NCBI GenBank assembly: GCA_016215085.1
Contig: JACRMD010000308.1
Span: forward strand, 1-10,092
DNA length: 10,092 nucleotides
Origin: Solirubrobacterales bacterium
Lineage (GTDB): Bacteria > Actinomycetota > Thermoleophilia > Solirubrobacterales > Solirubrobacteraceae
Direction of reading: 5' to 3'
How positions within the stretch are numbered: position 1 is the first letter of the stretch; each line of letters opens with the position of its first letter. Below, piece by piece: positions 6,594 to 10,092 of the stretch. Below the pieces are notes generated by a model. It saw only the letters and a program-made list of their open reading frames with translations, did not search any database and was not told the DNA's origin. The position numbers and the translations under genes were made by a program.

Positions 6594-6802
6594 CGGCCGG
6601 GCCGGTCCTCGAGGTCCCGCAGCCGGTCGAGCCGCCGACCCCGGTCGTCCCCGAGACGCCGACGGTCCCGGACCCCGAGCCTGCGCCGCCCGCCGAGCCG
6701 ACGCCGCCCGGCGGGCCGGTCGGCCCCGACGTGCCCGCGCCGGACACGCCGCGCGAGGACCCGATCGAGCCGCCGCCGCCCGCCGAGCCCGCCCCCGCAT
6801 AG
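6590..6802 (+). CDS. Small proline-rich hypothetical protein
   Basis: A 70-residue frame made largely of Pro, Glu, Ala and Val (for example PPTPVVPETPTVPDPEPAPP), with no hydrophobic segment, signal peptide or recognisable domain, so it would be intrinsically disordered. The only positional support is a four-base overlap of its GTG with the CsbD stop, typical of coupled genes. Against it: GC-rich DNA readily yields Pro-rich open frames, there is no separate ribosome binding site, and its last codons form one arm of the hairpin at 6787-6810. I consider it possible rather than proven; function unknown. Confidence 0.45.
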   Translation: MTAGPVLEVPQPVEPPTPVVPETPTVPDPEPAPPAEPTPPGGPVGPDVPAPDTPREDPIEPPPPAEPAPA

Positions 6803-6810
6803 GGGCGGGC
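6787..6810. terminator. Strong GC hairpin between convergent genes
   Basis: A perfect nine-base inverted repeat, GCCCGCCCC and GGGGCGGGC, flanks the six-base loop CGCATA. It lies 14 bases beyond the stop of the ferritin-like gene (minus strand) and covers the last codons of the proline-rich ORF, whose TAG spans the loop and first base of the second arm. A second small repeat (CCGGC/GCCGG) follows at 6810-6822. No T-tract is present on either side, so this would be a non-canonical bidirectional terminator or a transcript-stabilising hairpin. Confidence 0.5.
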
Positions 6811-6824
6811 CGGCAGCGCCGGTC

Positions 6825-7337
6825 CTACGCGAGGCCCTCGGCCTCGTACTCCCGCAGGTAGCCCTCGAACAGGCGCCGGTGGCCCTCCTCGTCGCGGAGG
6901 ATCGCGATGACCATGTCGTTGGTCACCGGGTCGACGCCCTCGGTCGCCTCGATGATCGCGTTGTAGTGCTCGATCGCGCCGGTCTCGGCCTCGATCACGC
7001 CCTTGATGACGTGCACGACGTCGGTCTGGTGGTCGGGCGGCTGCAGGTAGCTCTGCTCGGCCGTGAACTCCATGGAGCCGGGAACGACCCCGTAGAGCTC
7101 CTTGATGCGCGCGGCGAACTGCTGCGCGTGACCGAGCTCCTCCTGGATGTCCTCGTTGAGGGACTCGATGATCTCCTGGGCCCGGACGCCGTCCGGGTTG
7201 ACCGAGTTGGCGATGTAGCTCATCACCGTCTCGATCTCCATCCAGTACGCCTTCTTGAGCATCTCGACGATCTTCTCGCGCTGCTCGGTGCGGTCATCGG
7301 CCAGGATCCCCTGGGCCGCGTTTCTCGTTGTCGCCAT
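6825..7337 (-). CDS. Ferritin-like diiron-domain protein (bacterioferritin/Dps-like)
   Basis: A 170-residue four-helix-bundle protein of the ferritin-like superfamily. Diiron ligands are in place: Glu 34/Glu 36 in helix A (YWMEIETVMSYI), Glu 67 and His 70 (EELGHAQQF), Glu 116/Glu 118 (KGVIEAETGAIEHYN) and Glu 150 with His 153 (LRDEEGHRRLFE). Such proteins oxidise and store iron or detoxify peroxide; which applies here cannot be decided, and the sequence is not a canonical Bfr with a haem-binding Met that I can place. ATG 7337 has TAGGAG about eight bases upstream. It diverges from the DJ-1/PfpI gene with 18 bases between the starts, so each promoter must lie inside the other gene. A GGGTAG element overlaps its ribosome binding site region. 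Confidence 0.9.
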   Translation of the reverse strand: MATTRNAAQGILADDRTEQREKIVEMLKKAYWMEIETVMSYIANSVNPDGVRAQEIIESLNEDIQEELGHAQQFAARIKELYGVVPGSMEFTAEQSYLQPPDHQTDVVHVIKGVIEAETGAIEHYNAIIEATEGVDPVTNDMVIAILRDEEGHRRLFEGYLREYEAEGLA

Positions 7338-7355
7338 GTGGTGACTCCTACCCAC

Positions 7356-7925
7356 ATGGACAAGCTCGAAGGCAAGAAGATCGCGATCCTCGTGGCGCCC
7401 GAGGGCATCGAGCAGGTGGAGTTGACCGAGCCGCGCAAGGCGCTCGAGGAGGCCGGAGCGCAGGTGCACCTGCTCTCGACCGAGCGCGGCGAGGTGCAGG
7501 CGTTCAACCACCTCGACAAAGCCGACACGTTCCCGGTCGACGCCACCGTGGCGGACGCCGGGGCCGGCGACTACGACGCGCTGATGCTGCCCGGCGGCGT
7601 CGCGAACCCCGACGCCCTGCGCATGGACGACGACGCGGTCTCGTTCATCCGCGCGTTCTTCGAGGCGGGCAAGCCCGTGGCGGCGATCTGCCACGCGCCG
7701 TGGACGCTGGTGGAGGCGGGCGTCGTCAAGGGCCGCCGGCTCACCTCGTGGCCGTCGCTGCAGACCGACATCCGCAACGCGGGCGGCGAGTGGGTCGACG
7801 AGGAGGTCGTGGTCGACAGCGGCCTGGTCACCTCGCGCAAGCCCGACGACCTGCCGGCGTTCAACGCCAAGATGGTCGAGGAGTTCTGCGAAGGCCGGCA
7901 CGAGGGCCAGAAGGCCGCCGCGTAG
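7356..7925 (+). CDS. DJ-1/PfpI family protein (type 1 glutamine amidotransferase-like)
   Basis: A 189-residue DJ-1/PfpI superfamily protein. Visible features are the N-terminal strand KKIAILVAPEGIEQVEL with the acidic residue near position 16-22, the LMLPGG loop near 77-81, and the nucleophile elbow VAAICHAPW with Cys 112 and His 113. The later GRRLTSWPSLQTDIRNAGG and VVVDSGLVTSRKPDDLPAF match the PfpI/YhbO-type subgroup. Members have been reported as proteases, chaperones or glyoxalase/deglycase enzymes acting in carbonyl and oxidative stress; the exact reaction is contested. ATG 7356 is used because the family start follows directly; there is no Shine-Dalgarno, so it may be translated from a leaderless or near-leaderless transcript. 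It pairs divergently with the ferritin-like gene. Confidence 0.9.
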   Translation: MDKLEGKKIAILVAPEGIEQVELTEPRKALEEAGAQVHLLSTERGEVQAFNHLDKADTFPVDATVADAGAGDYDALMLPGGVANPDALRMDDDAVSFIRAFFEAGKPVAAICHAPWTLVEAGVVKGRRLTSWPSLQTDIRNAGGEWVDEEVVVDSGLVTSRKPDDLPAFNAKMVEEFCEGRHEGQKAAA

Positions 7926-7940
7926 GCGCAAGTTCCCCTG

Positions 7941-7965
7941 CGGGGCGTGTGCAAGGCACGCCCCG
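7941..7965 (+). terminator. Hairpin between the DJ-1/PfpI gene and ku
   Basis: A perfect nine-base stem (CGGGGCGTG with CACGCCCCG) and a seven-base loop, TGCAAGG, begin 16 bases after the DJ-1/PfpI stop and end 20 bases before the ku ATG. No T-run follows, so it may be a weak terminator or a structure in the ku leader. Confidence 0.45.
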
Positions 7966-7985
7966 TAGGGCACACTGTCCGGTCC

Positions 7986-8864
7986 ATGCCACGTTCGATC
8001 TGGACCGGCGCCATCAGCTTCGGGCTCGTCACGGTGCCCGTCAAGCTCTACTCCGCGGTCCAGCGCAAGACCGTCCGCTTCAACCAGCTCAACGCCAAGA
8101 CCGGCGCGCGCATCAGCATGCGTCGCGTCGACCCCACCACGGGGGAGGAGGTCCAGTACGAGGACCTCGTCAAGGGCTACGAGCTCTCGCCGGACCGCTA
8201 CGTGGTCATCGAGCCCGACGAGCTCGACGCGCTGGATCCCAAGGCGACGAAGACCATCGACATCCTCGACTTCGTCGACCTCGACCAGATCGACCCGATC
8301 TACTACGACCACCCGTATTACCTGGCGCCCGGCGCCGGCGGCGCCAAGCCCTACCGGCTGCTGCTGGAGGCCATGCGCGAGACGGGCAAGGTCGGCATCG
8401 CCAAGGTCGTCATCCGCTCCAAGGAGTCGCTGGTGGCGCTGCGCCCGATGGGCGAGGGCGACGTGCTGGAGATGTCGACGATGCTGTTCGCCGACGAGGT
8501 CGTCGACCCGGAGCGCATCGACGAGATCCCGACGGCCGACGACGTCGAGATCCGCGACCGCGAGCTCGACATCGCCAAGCAGCTCGTCGAGTCGCTGGCC
8601 ACCGACTTCACGCCCGAGCAGTACCACGACACCTACCGCGAGCAGGTCCTCGAGCTCATCGAGAAGAAGGCCGCGGGCGAGGAGATCGCCGTGCAGCCGC
8701 AGGCCGAGGAGGAGGCGCCGGTGCCCGACCTCATGGCCGCGCTGAAGGCCTCGCTGGACGCGGTCCGCGGCGGCGACGGCGACGGCGACGCGCCGGCCAA
8801 GAAGGCCCCGGCCAAGAAGCCGGCGGCCAAGAAGGCGCCCGCGCGCGCCAAGGCGAAGAAGTAG
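7986..8864 (+). CDS. ku: Ku protein, bacterial non-homologous end joining
   Basis: A 292-residue bacterial Ku. The N-terminus (RSIWTGAISFGLVTVPVKLY) is the family signature, and the beta-barrel/ring core continues through YEDLVKGYEL, IDILDFVDLDQIDPIYYDHP, KVVIRSKESLVALRP and FTPEQYHDTYREQVLELI. Homodimeric Ku rings thread onto double-strand breaks and recruit ligase LigD; no ligD is in this window. After the core come an acidic linker (about 232-272) and a Lys/Ala/Pro tail of AKKAP-type repeats. Extended basic tails of this kind are known in other actinobacterial Ku proteins and aid DNA binding. ATG 7986 starts exactly at the conserved domain. The topoisomerase IB gene starts 30 bases downstream. 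Confidence 0.96.
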   Translation: MPRSIWTGAISFGLVTVPVKLYSAVQRKTVRFNQLNAKTGARISMRRVDPTTGEEVQYEDLVKGYELSPDRYVVIEPDELDALDPKATKTIDILDFVDLDQIDPIYYDHPYYLAPGAGGAKPYRLLLEAMRETGKVGIAKVVIRSKESLVALRPMGEGDVLEMSTMLFADEVVDPERIDEIPTADDVEIRDRELDIAKQLVESLATDFTPEQYHDTYREQVLELIEKKAAGEEIAVQPQAEEEAPVPDLMAALKASLDAVRGGDGDGDAPAKKAPAKKPAAKKAPARAKAKK

Positions 8865-8871
8865 GGCGGGC

Positions 8872-8891
8872 CGCGGGCGGGTACGCCCGCG
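8872..8891 (+). promoter_or_regulatory. Hairpin in the ku-topoisomerase IB gap
   Basis: An eight-base perfect inverted repeat (CGCGGGCG with CGCCCGCG) around a GGTA loop sits between the ku stop (8864) and the GTG at 8895, ending three bases before that GTG. No Shine-Dalgarno is seen there. The structure could attenuate read-through, mask the downstream start, or be chance in GC-rich DNA. Confidence 0.4.
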
Positions 8892-8894
8892 TCC

Positions 8895-9974
8895 GTGGCC
8901 GCCACCGTCGTCCCCCGCCTGCGCCGCGTCGACTGCTCGACGCCGGGCCTCTCGCGCCGCAAGCGCGGCCGCGGCTTCGTCTACCTCGACCCCGAGGGCG
9001 ACAAGGTCTCCGACCCCGAGGTCCTGCAGCGCGTCCACGAGCTCGTCATCCCGCCCGCGTGGGAGGACGTGTGGATCTGCCCGTACCCCGGCGGCCACAT
9101 CCAGGCCACCGGCATCGACCAGAAGGGCCGCAAGCAGTACCTGTACCACCCGCGCTGGCGCGCCCGGCGCGACCAGCAGAAGTTCGACGACATGGTGGTC
9201 TTCGCCCGCACGCTGCCCGCGATGCGCCGCCGGGTCGCCGAGGACCTCGCGCGCGGCGACCTGTCCTTCGAGCACGTGCTGGCGGTGGCCGTGCGGCTGC
9301 TGGACCGCGGCTTCTTCCGCATCGGCTCGGAGGACTACGCGGTCACCAACGAGTCCTACGGCCTGGCGACGATGAAGAAGCGCCACTGCCGCGTGCGCGG
9401 CGACCAGCTGCTCTTCGACTACCCGGCCAAGCACGGCAAGCGCCGCGTGCAGGCGGTGCTGGACCCCGAGCTGGCCGACGTCCTGTGCACGCTCAAGAAG
9501 CGCCGTGGCGGCGGCGATGAGCTGCTGGCCTTCAAGGCCGGGGGCCGCTGGCGCGACGTCCGCTCGCCGGACATCAACGCCTACCTCAAGGAGGTCACCG
9601 GCGAGGACGTCTCGGCCAAGGACTTCCGCACGTGGGGCGCGACGGTGCTGGCGGCGGTCGGCCTGGCGGTGACGCCGGTGCCGGAGTCCAAGACGCGCCG
9701 CAAGCGCGCGATCACGCGCGTGGTCAAGGAGGTCGCGTACTACCTGGGCAACACGCCCGCGGTGGCGCGGGCGTCGTACATCGACCCGCGCGTCTTCGAC
9801 CGCTACGAGGACGGCGTCTCGATCGCCGGCGTGCTGCCCGCCCTCGGCGAGGAGGGCACCGACGGCGAGACGGCGATCCAGGGCGACGTCGAGGCCGCCG
9901 TGCTGGTGCTGGTGACCGGCGAGGACTCGCCGATGCTGGCGCCGCCCGCGGCGCCGGTGGCCCTGGCCGCCTAG
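8895..9974 (+). CDS. DNA topoisomerase IB (poxvirus/bacterial type)
   Basis: A 359-residue type IB topoisomerase, which nicks one strand through a 3'-phosphotyrosine link and relaxes supercoils without ATP. The N-terminal domain has RGFVYLDPEGDKVSD, LVIPPAWEDVWICPYPGGHI and QATGIDQKGRKQYLYHPRW. The catalytic domain shows Arg 142 (FFRIGSEDYA), Lys 179 region (YPAKHGKRRV), Arg 245 (KDFRTWGATV), Asn 286 (GNTPAVARA) and the nucleophile Tyr 295 (ASYIDPRV). These align with the pentad described for Deinococcus topoisomerase IB, including Asn in place of the viral His. About 60 residues after the tyrosine are acidic, Ala/Val-rich and not conserved. The start is a GTG without a clear ribosome binding site. 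Directly downstream of ku and probably co-transcribed. Confidence 0.95.
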   Translation: MAATVVPRLRRVDCSTPGLSRRKRGRGFVYLDPEGDKVSDPEVLQRVHELVIPPAWEDVWICPYPGGHIQATGIDQKGRKQYLYHPRWRARRDQQKFDDMVVFARTLPAMRRRVAEDLARGDLSFEHVLAVAVRLLDRGFFRIGSEDYAVTNESYGLATMKKRHCRVRGDQLLFDYPAKHGKRRVQAVLDPELADVLCTLKKRRGGGDELLAFKAGGRWRDVRSPDINAYLKEVTGEDVSAKDFRTWGATVLAAVGLAVTPVPESKTRRKRAITRVVKEVAYYLGNTPAVARASYIDPRVFDRYEDGVSIAGVLPALGEEGTDGETAIQGDVEAAVLVLVTGEDSPMLAPPAAPVALAA

Positions 9975-9981
9975 CCGAGGC

Positions 9982-9995
9982 GGCCGGGCGCGGCC
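9982..9995. terminator. Small GC hairpin between convergent genes
   Basis: GGCCG and CGGCC arms around a GGCG loop fill most of the 21-base gap between the topoisomerase IB stop and the stop of the minus-strand STAS gene. It abuts the STAS stop codon and has no T-tract. It may end transcription from either side but is short. Confidence 0.25.
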
Positions 9996-10092
9996 CTACG
10001 CGCTGGGCGTCTGCTCCTCGTCGAGCGCCGCCATCGCGTCCTCACGGCTCGAGCGGATCGTGAAGATCTGGTCCAGGCCGGTGATCTCGAAC
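9996..10092 (-). CDS. STAS-domain anti-sigma-factor antagonist, C-terminus (partial)
   Basis: Only the last 31 residues are in the window: FEITGLDQIFTIRSSREDAM followed by an acidic tail to TAG at 9996-9998. The pattern of an F-E-x-T-G-L-D element, a hydrophobic strand (IFTI) and a final SREDAMAAL helix is typical of the end of SpoIIAA/RsbV-like STAS proteins. These bind anti-sigma kinases when dephosphorylated and so release SigB/SigF-type sigma factors. The phosphorylatable serine lies beyond the edge, so an intact switch cannot be confirmed. Its presence fits the two sigma factors 5-7 kb away, though a direct partnership is inference. Confidence 0.72.
   Translation of the reverse strand, partial: FEITGLDQIFTIRSSREDAMAALDEEQTPSA

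Noticed and set aside
8769..8864. Repeats in the ku 3' end as a CRISPR-like or satellite array
   Set aside because: They are short in-frame codon repeats encoding Gly-Asp and Ala-Lys-Lys-Pro residues, without spacers.
6825..9434. An 869-residue minus-strand frame extending the ferritin-like gene upstream
   Set aside because: The extension is antisense to DJ-1/PfpI, Ku and topoisomerase IB. The ferritin-like domain begins at 7337 with its own ribosome binding site.
7328..9520. A 730-residue plus-strand frame across DJ-1/PfpI, ku and topoisomerase IB
   Set aside because: Arg/Gly/Ala-rich shadow frame with no domain; three conserved genes occupy another frame over the same bases.
1..10092. A new defence island, prophage or biosynthetic cluster
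   Set aside because: No effector, integrase, transposase, phage structural or biosynthetic gene is visible; almost all genes belong to known housekeeping or stress families.

Overview
The window is very GC-rich and gene-dense. Its protein families point to a high-GC Actinomycetota, most likely Solirubrobacterales/Thermoleophilia; that placement is inferred from family content and from the style of the ANTAR and MerR-PAS-GAF regulators, not from a search. I see no rRNA, tRNA, CRISPR, transposase, integrase or phage gene, so this reads as chromosomal sequence.

Layout. (1) 1-624: the 3' end of a UvrD/RecB-type helicase-nuclease, meeting tail to tail a six-helix YihY/BrkB membrane protein (621-1604, minus). 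(2) Upstream of YihY, a 55-residue two-helix membrane protein (1585-1752, minus) overlaps its start. (3) 1856-5219 is a regulatory block: a broken ANTAR response regulator (minus), a SigB/SigF-type sigma factor (plus), a frameshifted MerR-PAS-GAF regulator (minus), and a second sigma factor paralogous to the first (plus). (4) 5250-6802, plus: a four-helix DUF6328-type membrane protein, a HAD phosphatase, a CsbD-like protein and a small proline-rich ORF, almost without gaps. (5) A ferritin-like protein (minus) and a DJ-1/PfpI protein (plus) diverge with only 18 bases between their starts. (6) Ku and a poxvirus-type DNA topoisomerase IB follow on the plus strand. (7) At the right edge is the C-terminus of a STAS-domain anti-sigma-factor antagonist (minus).

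Taken together this looks like a general-stress and DNA-maintenance neighbourhood. Two SigB/SigF-type sigma factors, a STAS protein, CsbD, a ferritin-like protein, DJ-1/PfpI, Ku end joining and topoisomerase IB are all families tied to stationary phase, oxidative stress, desiccation or DNA damage. Their co-regulation is inference; two GGGTAG-type promoter candidates give weak support.

The most notable sequence-level finding is that both non-sigma regulators in the block are out of frame. The ANTAR gene has lost the end of its receiver domain (about 26 codons) together with its frame, while the MerR-PAS-GAF gene has one base too many between its PAS-like and GAF parts. The sigma genes beside them are intact. 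This is either real regulatory decay or two local sequence errors. I do not see a clear new defence or biosynthetic system here.
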